In this document: positions 31,759-38,207 of the stretch, in pieces
How positions within the stretch are numbered: position 1 is the first letter of the stretch
Layout: every line of letters begins with the position of its first letter
Origin: Bacillota bacterium
GTDB taxonomy: Bacteria > Bacillota > Clostridia > Oscillospirales > Ethanoligenentaceae
Direction of reading: 5' to 3'
Assembly: GCA_023391835.1 (NCBI GenBank)
Contig: JAEWAE010000061.1
Span: 1 to 38,207, forward strand
Length of the DNA stretch: 38,207 bases
The notes under the pieces: generated by a model
Databases searched by the model: none
The model's input: only the letters and a program-made list of their open reading frames with translations
What the model was told of the DNA's origin: nothing
Made by a program: the position numbers and the translations under genes

Positions 31759-33795
31759 TTGATTATCCGCGTAGCCAGATCGGCGGGGTTCTGTTTCGGC
31801 GTCAGCCGGGCGGTGGGCATGGTGGAAGACATGCTCGACCGCGGCGAAAAGGTCTGCACGCTGGGCCCCGTGATCCACAATCCGCGCCTGGTGGCGGAGC
31901 TTGACGCCCGCGGCGCCCGGGTGGTGGATGCACCCGAGCAGGTGCCGCCCGGCACCGCCGCCGTCATCCGCAGCCACGGGGTGCCCAGGGAAATTTACGA
32001 CCGACTGCAGGCGGTCGGCTGCCGGGCGGTGGACGCCACCTGCCCCTTTGTGGCCAAAATCCACCGGATCGTGGCCGACCCTTCTCATAACGTCGTGCTC
32101 ATCGCCGGCGACCCCAGCCACCCCGAGGTGGAGGGCATCCGCGGCCATAGCGCCGCGCCGTCATTTGTGTTTTCCAATATGCAGGAATTGAATCAAATGG
32201 TGGCGGAACACCCGGAATGGCGGCAAAAAAAGCTGGCGGCGGTGGCGCAGACCACATTTCATGCCGAACTATGGGCAGAGTGCTCCGAATTTCTAAAAAA
32301 AGTGTATACAAACGCGATTATCTTTGATACAATATGTAGTGCAACATCAGTAAGGCAGCGGGAAGCAAAAGAGCTTGCAACCGAATCCGATTTCATGGTC
32401 GTTGTCGGGGGAAGGCAGAGTTCCAATACACGGAAGCTCTATGCCGTCTGTGCGGAAATCTGCCCGTCGGTGCTCGTGGAAGGGGCGGACGAGCTTCCGC
32501 TCGACAAGCTCCGTCGGGCCGGCCGGATTGGTGTTACGGCGGGGGCTTCCACTCCTGCCCGCATAATAAAGGAGGTTCTAAACACTATGTCCGGTTTAGA
32601 CAATGACAATATGGAAAGCGAAGATCTTGACTTCGCAGCGGCTTTGGAGAAGTCGTTCAAAATTCTCACCCCGGATGAGCGTGTCCGTGGCACGGTGATG
32701 GCCATTTCCCCCAACGAGGTGGAAGTTGACCTTGGAACAAAACATGCAGGGTATGTCCCTTTGTCTGAGCTGACCGATGATCCGTCGGTGAAGCCGGATC
32801 AGATGATGAAGGTCGGCGACGAAATAGATCTCGTGGTGCTACGTGTCAACGATCAGGACGGGACGGTCATGCTTTCGAAGAAGCGGGTCGACGCGTTCAA
32901 GAGCTGGGACAAAATCGTCGAGGCGAGTGAAAACAGCGCCACGGTCGAAGGCGTGGTCACCAACGTCATCAAGGGCGGCTTGATTGCGTCTGTGAGCGGC
33001 GTAAAGGTGTTCATCCCGGCGTCGCAGAGCGGTGTGCCGCGCAACGGCGACCTTGAGACGCTGCTGCACAAGCCGGCTCAGATGAAGATCATCGAGATCA
33101 ACGAGGGCCGTCGGCGTGCCGTCGGTTCCATCCGTGCGGTGCAGCGCGAGGCTCGCAAGGCGTTGGCCGAAAAATTCTGGGAAACTGTCAAGATCGGCGA
33201 CGAATTCACCGGCAAGGTCAAATCCCTGACCAGCTACGGCGCATTTGTCGATCTGGGCGGCGTGGACGGCATGGTGCATGTGTCCGAGCTTTCCTGGTCT
33301 CGCATCAAGAGCCCGGCGGACGTTCTCAGCGTGGGCGACACCGTCAATGTCTACGTCAAGGATTTGAACATGGACACCCAGAAGATTTCCCTTGGCTATA
33401 AAGACAAGGGTGAAAATCCGTGGGATGTTTTTGTGCGCGACTATCAGGTGGGCGCAGTCATCAACGTTAAGATCGTCAGCTTTATGCCTTTCGGCGCGTT
33501 CGCCCAGATCATTCCGGGCGTCGACGGTTTGATCCATATTTCCCAGATTTCCGATCGCCGGGTGGCAAAGCCCCAGGATGAGCTCACCATGGGCGAGACC
33601 GTCAAGGTGAAGATCACCGACATTGACACCGAGCGCAAGCGCATCAGCCTTTCCATCCGCGAAGCGGAAGGTGAGGATCTCAACGGCCCCACGGCGGAAG
33701 ACGAAATCGCTAGGGAAAAGGCCGACAATGAGCGCCTCAAGGAAGAAAGCGCGGAAGAGCCCAAGGCTGACGAAGCCGAAAAGCCCGCGGAATAA
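31759..33795 (+). CDS. ispH-rpsA: IspH-ribosomal protein S1 fusion
   Basis: A 678-residue fused protein. Residues 1-276 are 4-hydroxy-3-methylbut-2-enyl diphosphate reductase, the last step of the MEP isoprenoid pathway, with cluster ligands C12 (GFCFGV), C95 (DATCPF) and C193 (DTICSAT). Residues from 277 are ribosomal protein S1 with four S1 RNA-binding repeats (first at about 305, last FMPFGAFAQIIPGVDGLIHISQIS) and an acidic tail. The SD AGGAGG lies eight bases before TTG 31759; GTG 31750 overlaps the SD. This fusion is known in Clostridia. An internal SD and ATG at the junction (32568-32589) may also give free S1. Codon use turns AT-rich around 32281-32340, inside the ispH part. Confidence 0.95.
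   Translation: MIIRVARSAGFCFGVSRAVGMVEDMLDRGEKVCTLGPVIHNPRLVAELDARGARVVDAPEQVPPGTAAVIRSHGVPREIYDRLQAVGCRAVDATCPFVAKIHRIVADPSHNVVLIAGDPSHPEVEGIRGHSAAPSFVFSNMQELNQMVAEHPEWRQKKLAAVAQTTFHAELWAECSEFLKKVYTNAIIFDTICSATSVRQREAKELATESDFMVVVGGRQSSNTRKLYAVCAEICPSVLVEGADELPLDKLRRAGRIGVTAGASTPARIIKEVLNTMSGLDNDNMESEDLDFAAALEKSFKILTPDERVRGTVMAISPNEVEVDLGTKHAGYVPLSELTDDPSVKPDQMMKVGDEIDLVVLRVNDQDGTVMLSKKRVDAFKSWDKIVEASENSATVEGVVTNVIKGGLIASVSGVKVFIPASQSGVPRNGDLETLLHKPAQMKIIEINEGRRRAVGSIRAVQREARKALAEKFWETVKIGDEFTGKVKSLTSYGAFVDLGGVDGMVHVSELSWSRIKSPADVLSVGDTVNVYVKDLNMDTQKISLGYKDKGENPWDVFVRDYQVGAVINVKIVSFMPFGAFAQIIPGVDGLIHISQISDRRVAKPQDELTMGETVKVKITDIDTERKRISLSIREAEGEDLNGPTAEDEIAREKADNERLKEESAEEPKADEAEKPAE
32305..32333 (+). 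promoter_or_regulatory. Candidate internal promoter for rpsA within ispH
   Basis: TATACA (32305-32310), 17 bases, TACAAT (32328-32333), inside a 60-base stretch of only 30% GC. It would give an mRNA starting near 32340 that contains the S1 SD and ATG but no complete ispH. Confidence 0.45.
32568..32589 (+). promoter_or_regulatory. Internal SD and start codon for free S1
   Basis: AAAGGAGGT (32568-32576) followed after 10 bases by ATG 32587, in frame with the fusion. Initiation here would yield a 402-residue S1 beginning MSGLDNDNMESEDLDF, a natural S1 N-terminus. It is among the best SD sites in the window. Confidence 0.75.
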
Positions 33796-33828
33796 TTTGC
33801 TCTGTATCTTCCCGTATATGTAAAGCAT

Positions 33829-33868
33829 AAAGCCGCCCGGCATCCTTTTCAGAATGCCGGGCGGCTTT
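33829..33868. terminator. Bidirectional terminator between rpsA and RluA gene
   Basis: AAAGCCGCCCGGCAT and ATGCCGGGCGGCTTT pair perfectly over 15 bases around a 10-base loop. It lies between two convergent genes and can serve both. Confidence 0.88.
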
Positions 33869-33882
33869 GACATTGGCCGCCG

Positions 33883-34854
33883 TCAGCCCCGCCGGCGGAT
33901 GGCGCCGGAATGGAAATCCCGCACGAAGGGGATGTCTTTGACCTCAAATGCGCGTCCCCGCAGGTAATCGAGCCGCCCGGCGGCGGTGGTGAAATCAAAG
34001 GCGACCCGGTAAGCCCAGAGCGCCTGATAATGGTAGCCATAGGGCCGGTTGAGGGCGTTGGTGCCGTATTTGCCGTCCCCCAGCAGCGGGTGGCCGATGC
34101 TTGCCAGATGGGCCCGGATCTGATGGGTGCGCCCTGTGATGAGCTCCACCTCGATCAGCGACAGGCCGTCGATCTCTTCCAGCACCCGATAGCGGGTGAC
34201 GATGCTCATGCGGCCGGGGCCGGGCCGGTCGTCGATGAAGGCGCGGCGCTTGCCCTCATCCTTAGTCAGATAGCCGGTGAGGGTGGCCGACCGGGCGGGC
34301 ATGCGGCCGTGGACGATGCAGAGGTAGCTTTTGCGGATTTCCCGTGCGCGGATCTTTTCGTCGAGGATACGCAGCGACTCGGCGTTTTTGGCCGCCAGCA
34401 CGATGCCGCCGGTGTTGCGGTCGATGCGGTTGCAGAGCGCCGGTGCGAAGGTGTTTTCCTGCTCCGGGTCGTATTCCCCCCGGTCGTAGAGATAGTGCTG
34501 GATGCGCCCGATGAGCGTGTCGGACGAGCCTTCCTCATCCTCGTGCACCACAAGACCCGGCTGCTTGTTGACCAGCAGAATGTTGGCATCCTCATAGACA
34601 ATATCCAACTGCGTCGGGGCGGCCTCGAAGGAGGGAGCCTCCTTTTGGGGGAAAAATTCGTCGTTCACATACATCTGCACCCGGTCGCCCTCCTGCAGCC
34701 GGGTGGAAATCTGGGCCCGGGCGGCGTTGACCTTGATGCGCTTAAGACGGATGTATTTATAAAGCAGGGCCTGGGGCAGATTGCGCGCGGTTTTCGACAC
34801 GAATTTATCCAGCCGCTGGCCGGCGTCGTTGACGCCGATGACAAATTCTTTCAT
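33883..34854 (-). CDS. RluA-family pseudouridine synthase
   Basis: A 323-residue RNA pseudouridine synthase of the RluA/RluC/RluD group. An S4-like RNA-binding domain fills residues 1-75 (GQRLDKFVSKTARNLPQALLYKYIRLKRIKVN), followed by the catalytic domain with the active-site aspartate D145 in NRIDRNTGGIVLAAK and the RTHQIRAHLASIGHPLLGDGKYG motif. The target site in rRNA or tRNA cannot be fixed by eye; the sequence after S4 resembles the RluC/YlyB-like branch. The start at 34854 has GGAAGGAG eight bases upstream. It is convergent with rpsA and divergent from pyrE. Confidence 0.92.
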   Translation of the reverse strand: MKEFVIGVNDAGQRLDKFVSKTARNLPQALLYKYIRLKRIKVNAARAQISTRLQEGDRVQMYVNDEFFPQKEAPSFEAAPTQLDIVYEDANILLVNKQPGLVVHEDEEGSSDTLIGRIQHYLYDRGEYDPEQENTFAPALCNRIDRNTGGIVLAAKNAESLRILDEKIRAREIRKSYLCIVHGRMPARSATLTGYLTKDEGKRRAFIDDRPGPGRMSIVTRYRVLEEIDGLSLIEVELITGRTHQIRAHLASIGHPLLGDGKYGTNALNRPYGYHYQALWAYRVAFDFTTAAGRLDYLRGRAFEVKDIPFVRDFHSGAIRRRG

Positions 34855-34898
34855 TAAGAAACTCCTTCCGGCGGGCATGGAATTTTCCACAGCCGGCC

Positions 34899-34927
34899 TT
34901 TTCAAAGTGGAAAAATAAGATTATAAT
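34899..34927 (+). promoter_or_regulatory. Candidate pyrE promoter
   Basis: TTTTCA (34899-34904), 17 bases, TATAAT (34922-34927). It would give a leader of about 200 bases before pyrE. Confidence 0.45.
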
Positions 34928-34938
34928 AAGACTAATCT

Positions 34939-35015
34939 GCGGCAAATGAGGCGAAACCGCTTTTGCCGCTGCGGAAAACGGCCTGCAGACCCGTAAAATC
35001 CGTTTGCGGGCCGTT
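34939..35015 (+). promoter_or_regulatory. Structured pyrE leader with two hairpins
   Basis: GCGGCAAA (34939-34946) pairs with TTTGCCGC (34962-34969), and AACGGCC (34977-34983) pairs with GGCCGTT (35009-35015). No T run follows the second stem, so classic termination is not evident. No PyrR-binding consensus was recognised. Confidence 0.3.
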
Positions 35016-35046
35016 CCATCGAAGATTCGTCGGACAGGCTCCCTAT

Positions 35047-35055
35047 AGTATAGCA
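35047..35055 (-). promoter_or_regulatory. Candidate extended -10 promoter for RluA-type gene
   Basis: On the minus strand TGC-TATACT is an extended -10 box; no clear -35 is seen. It lies about 190 bases before the pseudouridine synthase start and faces away from pyrE. Confidence 0.25.
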
Positions 35056-35133
35056 CAGCGGCGGGCTTTCCGGCAGGGGGATGCAAGAATCCACGTTTTC
35101 GCATGACGAATACCGAAAGGGCAGGGTGGCACG

Positions 35134-35715
35134 ATGATCAGCAAAGAACGAGTGCTTGAAATATTCCGGCAGGCGGATGTGCTCAAAGAGGGGCATTTTC
35201 TGCTCACTTCCGGCCGGCACAGTGATAAATATTTGCAGTGTGCGTGCATTTTCCGGCATGCGCCTTACAGCGAGGAGCTTTGCGCGGCGCTGGCCGGGCA
35301 ATTCGATGGGCAGAAAATCGACCTGGTCGTCGGCCCGGCCATGGGAGCCGTGCAGATGGCCTACGAGGTTTCGCGTCAGATTGGGTGCGAGAACTTTTTT
35401 GCCGAGCGCGAAAACGGTAAAATGACCCTGCGCCGCGGGTTTGCCATTCAGCCGGGGCAGCGAGTGCTGGTGGTGGAAGACGTGGTGACCACCGGCGGCT
35501 CGGTGCGGGAAGTGATGGATATCGTGCGGCAGGCGGGCGGCGAGGTGGCCGGCGTCGGCGCCATAGTCGACCGTACGGGCGGGGAGATCGATTTCGGCGT
35601 GCCTTTCCGCGCGGTGATTTCGATGGAAGTGAAATCCTGGGAGGCAGACGAATGCCCGATCTGCAAGACCGGCGCGCCGCTGGTGAAACCCGGCAGCCGC
35701 AAGCGTCCGGCGTAA
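35134..35715 (+). CDS. pyrE: Orotate phosphoribosyltransferase
   Basis: A 193-residue enzyme joining orotate with PRPP to form orotidine 5'-phosphate in pyrimidine synthesis. The PRPP-binding loop VLVVEDVVTTGGSVREVMD (about residues 110-128), the N-terminal FLLTSGRHSDKYLQCA and the FAERENGKMTLRRGF flexible loop identify it. A C-terminal CPICKTGAPLVKPGSRK stretch with a CxxC pair is typical of the longer clostridial/archaeal-like PyrE. ATG 35134 is preceded by a purine-rich GGGTGG. No other pyr genes lie nearby. Its last 64 bases overlap the next gene in another frame. Confidence 0.94.
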   Translation: MISKERVLEIFRQADVLKEGHFLLTSGRHSDKYLQCACIFRHAPYSEELCAALAGQFDGQKIDLVVGPAMGAVQMAYEVSRQIGCENFFAERENGKMTLRRGFAIQPGQRVLVVEDVVTTGGSVREVMDIVRQAGGEVAGVGAIVDRTGGEIDFGVPFRAVISMEVKSWEADECPICKTGAPLVKPGSRKRPA

Positions 35716-36434
35716 GCGAGGCCGGGGTCCATGCCGGTCACCGGGATCGGATGCGCGAACGTTTTGTCCGGGAAGGGCTGGATCATTTCGAATACCACGA
35801 GATACTGGAACTGATCCTGTATTATGCCGTGCCCCGGCGGGACACGAACCTGCTGGCGCACCGGCTGTTGAGCCGGTTCGACGGCTCGTTTTCCCATGTG
35901 CTGGATGCGCCGCTGGAAGAGCTGACGCAGGTGGAAGGCGTCGGGAAGAACGCAGCTGTGCTCATCAAGATGTTTCCGGAAGTATGCCGCCGCTATCTGA
36001 TGGAACTGAGCGAAGTGGGCACCGTGGTCAAAAACTCTGAGGAGGCCGCCCGGTGCCTGTGCCCGCTTTTTATCGGCCGCACCGCCGAGATGGTGGCGCT
36101 GATGTGTCTAGACGGCAAGGGCAAAGTGGTCTATTGCGGCACGGCTTTCGAAGGCAGCGTCAACGCGGCCGCCGTGAGCGTGCGGCGGATCGTCGAGCTT
36201 GCCGTACGCTATGCCACTTCGAACGTTATCATGGCCCACAATCACCCCCGGGGCGTGGCCGTGCCGTCGGAAGAGGACATCCGCGTCACCGAGCGGGTGG
36301 CCTCCGCGCTGCGGATGGTGGACGTGACGCTGCTTGACCATATCATTGTCGCCGATAACGACTGGGTGTCGCTGGCACTGACCCCTTCCATGGCCGACGT
36401 GTTTCCCCGGCGGCCGGGGTTCCGCGGCGCCTGA
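35652..36434 (+). CDS. radC: RadC-family protein with JAB/MPN domain
   Basis: A 260-residue protein of the RadC (UPF0758) family. An N-terminal helix-hairpin-helix segment (LEELTQVEGVGKNAAVLIKMF) precedes a JAB/MPN metal-binding domain with the JAMM motif H196-x-H198-x10-D209 (HNHPRGVAVPSEED). Despite the name, a repair role is not established for the family. The conserved N-terminus (GHRDRMRERFVREGLDHFEYHEILELIL) begins before the ATG at 35751, so the start must be the ATG at 35652, which has GGGAGG seven bases upstream and lies inside pyrE. The resulting 64-base out-of-frame overlap suggests coupled translation. A terminator follows. Confidence 0.87.
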   Translation: MPDLQDRRAAGETRQPQASGVSEAGVHAGHRDRMRERFVREGLDHFEYHEILELILYYAVPRRDTNLLAHRLLSRFDGSFSHVLDAPLEELTQVEGVGKNAAVLIKMFPEVCRRYLMELSEVGTVVKNSEEAARCLCPLFIGRTAEMVALMCLDGKGKVVYCGTAFEGSVNAAAVSVRRIVELAVRYATSNVIMAHNHPRGVAVPSEEDIRVTERVASALRMVDVTLLDHIIVADNDWVSLALTPSMADVFPRRPGFRGA

Positions 36435-36450
36435 GCCTTGCCTGAGCCAC

Positions 36451-36493
36451 AAAACGCCGGTCTGGGCCCAAATTGGCAAGACCGCTGTTTTTT
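36451..36493 (+). terminator. Probable intrinsic terminator after radC
   Basis: AAAAC-GC-CGGTCT pairs with AGACCG-CT-GTTTTTT around a 15-base loop; the last T run provides the release signal. The stem is interrupted by a 2-base mismatch. Confidence 0.5.
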
Positions 36494-36535
36494 GGCCCGG
36501 ACCCAACAAAAATACCGGAAATTGCGGGGTTGCGG

Positions 36536-36563
36536 TTTACAAACCCCGATTTTATGGTATACT
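36536..36563 (+). promoter_or_regulatory. uvrB promoter
   Basis: TTTACA (36536-36541), 16 bases, TATACT (36558-36563) with the extended -10 TGG directly before it, 43 bases before uvrB. Confidence 0.65.
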
Positions 36564-36573
36564 GATATTAAAA

Positions 36574-36584
36574 GAACGATGTTC
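36574..36584 (+). promoter_or_regulatory. Imperfect SOS (LexA-like) box before uvrB
   Basis: GAAC-GAT-GTTC at the predicted start of transcription resembles the Gram-positive LexA box GAAC-N4-GTTC but has a 3-base rather than 4-base centre. Position and gene fit LexA control; the spacing does not. Confidence 0.3.
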
Positions 36585-36605
36585 CCAAGTGATTCCGGAG
36601 GCCTT

Positions 36606-38207
36606 ATGGATCAATTCAGGCTTGTATCCCCCTTTCAGCCCACCGGCGACCAGCCGGCCGCCATCGAGCAGCTCACGGACGGGGTGCTCAAGGGCGACCA
36701 TGCGCAGACGCTGCTGGGTGTGACGGGCTCCGGCAAGACGTTCACGATGGCCAACATTATACAAAACGTCAACCGCCCCACGCTGGTGCTGGCTCACAAC
36801 AAGACGCTGGCCGCCCAGCTTTGCAGCGAATTCAAGGAATTTTTCCCCGATAACGCGGTGGAATATTTCGTCAGCTACTACGACTATTATCAGCCGGAGG
36901 CGTATATTCCCCAGACCGACACCTATATTGAAAAGGACTCCGCCATCAACGACGAGATCGACAAGCTCCGGCATTCCGCCACGTCGGCCCTGTCGGAGCG
37001 GCGGGACGTGATCATCGTGTCGTCGGTGTCGTGCATTTACAGTCTGGGCGACCCGATCGATTACCGCAGCATGGTGATTTCGCTGCGGCCGGGGATGAAG
37101 CGGGAGCGCGACGACATCGTCCGCAAGCTGGTGGAGATCCAGTACGAGCGCAACGACGTGAATTTTGTGCGCAACAAATTCCGCGTGCGCGGCGATGTGC
37201 TGGAAATTTTTCCGGCGTATTCGGGGGAAAACGCCGTACGGGTGGAATTTTTCGGCAACGAGGTGGATCGCATCACCGAAATCAATGTGCTGACGGGCGA
37301 AGTGAAGGGCATCCTCAGCCATGTGGCCATCTACCCGGCCTCCCATTATATCGTGCCCAAAGAGAAGATAGAGCCCGCGCTGGTGGAAATCGAACGCGAG
37401 ATGGTCGAGCGGGTGGCATGGTTCAAGGAGCACGGCAAGCTGCTGGAGGCCCAGCGCATCGAACAGCGCACCCGCTATGATCTCGAAATGCTGCGGGAAA
37501 TCGGCTTCTGCACGGGCATCGAAAACTATTCGCGGGTGCTTTCCGGCCGGGAGCCGGGCAGCGCGCCTTTCACGCTGCTCGACTATTTCCCGAAGGACTA
37601 TCTGCTTTTTGTGGACGAGTCCCATGTGACGCTGCCGCAGGTGCGGGGCATGTATGGCGGCGACCGCGGGCGCAAGAACAATTTGGTGCAGTATGGTTTC
37701 CGGTTGCCGTCGGCCTATGACAACCGCCCGCTGAATTTCGACGAGTTTTACGAGCGGGTGAATCAGGCCGTCTTTGTCAGCGCCACGCCGGGGGATTTCG
37801 AGCGGGAGCACAGCACCCAGGTGGTGGAGCAGGTTATCCGGCCCACCGGTCTGCTCGACCCGGAAATCGTCGTCAAGCCCATTGACGGCCAGATCGACGA
37901 CCTGCTCAGTGAGATACACAAGCGCATCGACCGGCACCAGCGGGTGCTGGTGACCACGCTGACCAAGAAAATGGCGGAGGACTTGGCCCGCTATTTTGAA
38001 AATATGGGCATCAAGGGGCGCTACCTGCACCACGACATCGACACCATGGAGCGCATGGAAATCATCCGCGACCTGCGGCTGGGCGAATTCGACGTGCTGG
38101 TGGGCATCAACCTGCTGCGCGAGGGTCTGGATATTCCCGAGGTTTCGCTGGTGGCGGTGCTTGACGCCGACAAAGAGGGATTTCTGCGCAGCGAGACGTC
38201 GCTGATC
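36606..38207 (+). CDS. uvrB: Excinuclease ABC subunit B (truncated by window end)
   Basis: The first 534 codons of UvrB, the damage-verifying helicase of nucleotide excision repair; full-length proteins have about 660 residues, so the C-terminal helicase end and UvrC-binding domain lie outside. Walker A GVTGSGKT (K44), the DNA-clamping beta-hairpin YYDYYQPEAYIP (about 92-103), LLFVDESHVTLPQ (Walker B) and ATPGDFE are present. ATG 36606 follows CCGGAGG. The frame is open to the last base of the window. A promoter and a possible SOS box lie directly upstream. Confidence 0.97.
   Translation, partial: MDQFRLVSPFQPTGDQPAAIEQLTDGVLKGDHAQTLLGVTGSGKTFTMANIIQNVNRPTLVLAHNKTLAAQLCSEFKEFFPDNAVEYFVSYYDYYQPEAYIPQTDTYIEKDSAINDEIDKLRHSATSALSERRDVIIVSSVSCIYSLGDPIDYRSMVISLRPGMKRERDDIVRKLVEIQYERNDVNFVRNKFRVRGDVLEIFPAYSGENAVRVEFFGNEVDRITEINVLTGEVKGILSHVAIYPASHYIVPKEKIEPALVEIEREMVERVAWFKEHGKLLEAQRIEQRTRYDLEMLREIGFCTGIENYSRVLSGREPGSAPFTLLDYFPKDYLLFVDESHVTLPQVRGMYGGDRGRKNNLVQYGFRLPSAYDNRPLNFDEFYERVNQAVFVSATPGDFEREHSTQVVEQVIRPTGLLDPEIVVKPIDGQIDDLLSEIHKRIDRHQRVLVTTLTKKMAEDLARYFENMGIKGRYLHHDIDTMERMEIIRDLRLGEFDVLVGINLLREGLDIPEVSLVAVLDADKEGFLRSETSLI

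Noticed and set aside
1..38207. CRISPR arrays, tRNA or rRNA genes, insertion sequences, prophage or toxin-antitoxin modules.
   Set aside because: No regularly spaced repeats, cloverleaf-like sequence, transposase motif, terminal repeats or paired small toxin/antitoxin frames were recognised on either strand.

Overview
The window reads as chromosomal DNA of a GC-rich, endospore-forming, strictly anaerobic Firmicute, most likely class Clostridia and perhaps an Oscillospiraceae/Ruminococcaceae-like lineage. Grounds: an alpha/beta-type small acid-soluble spore protein, the tepA-ylzJ-spoIIIE/ftsK gene order known from Bacillus, Shine-Dalgarno (SD) sites of the AAAGGAGG type before nearly every gene, sigma-A promoters of the TTGACA-17-TATAAT type, an IspH-ribosomal protein S1 fusion typical of Clostridia, a fermentative AdhE with a Rex regulator, and an oxygen-sensitive acyl-CoA dehydratase activator pair. 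I see no tRNA, rRNA, CRISPR array, insertion sequence or phage gene.

Layout. 1-582 is an AT-richer stretch with no convincing gene. 583-5033 carries small housekeeping and regulatory genes: a PPK2-type polyphosphate kinase, an HD-domain hydrolase with an unknown partner gene, a GNAT acetyltransferase-DUF2461 pair on the minus strand, a two-CBS-domain protein and an Rrf2-type regulator. 5206-7452 holds a CotA-like multicopper oxidase convergent with a cysteine-rich HxlR regulator. 7739-10162 holds an aldo/keto reductase with ferredoxin-like cysteines followed by a FabV/TER-type enoyl reductase. 10281-12225 is a TrmB-like regulator followed by lysA. On the minus strand, 12398-19602 contains (in transcription order) aconitase, isocitrate dehydrogenase, rex, then adhE and the spore protein. 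This puts the oxidative arm of the TCA pathway, the NADH sensor and the main ethanol/NADH outlet side by side, and a good Rex operator lies at the adhE start point.

19915-24190 (plus) is the two-gene acyl-CoA dehydratase activase system, split by an 8-base overlap. 24371-28063 is tepA-ylzJ-spoIIIE, with an intrinsic terminator directly in front of the spoIIIE ribosome-binding site. 28307-33795 is a tightly packed run: RpiR-type regulator, BaiN/HI0933-type flavoprotein, cmk, plsC and the ispH-rpsA fusion. An RluA-type pseudouridine synthase (minus) converges on it. 35134-38207 holds pyrE overlapping a RadC/JAB-domain gene, then uvrB, which runs off the window.

I found no clear undescribed defence or biosynthetic system. 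The most interesting signals are regulatory: the attenuator-like leader of spoIIIE, the AT-rich promoter-like island inside ispH with an internal start for S1, the Rex operator arrangement, and the copper-oxidase/cysteine-rich HxlR locus in a likely anaerobe. All functional calls rest on reading motifs by eye; no database search was possible.
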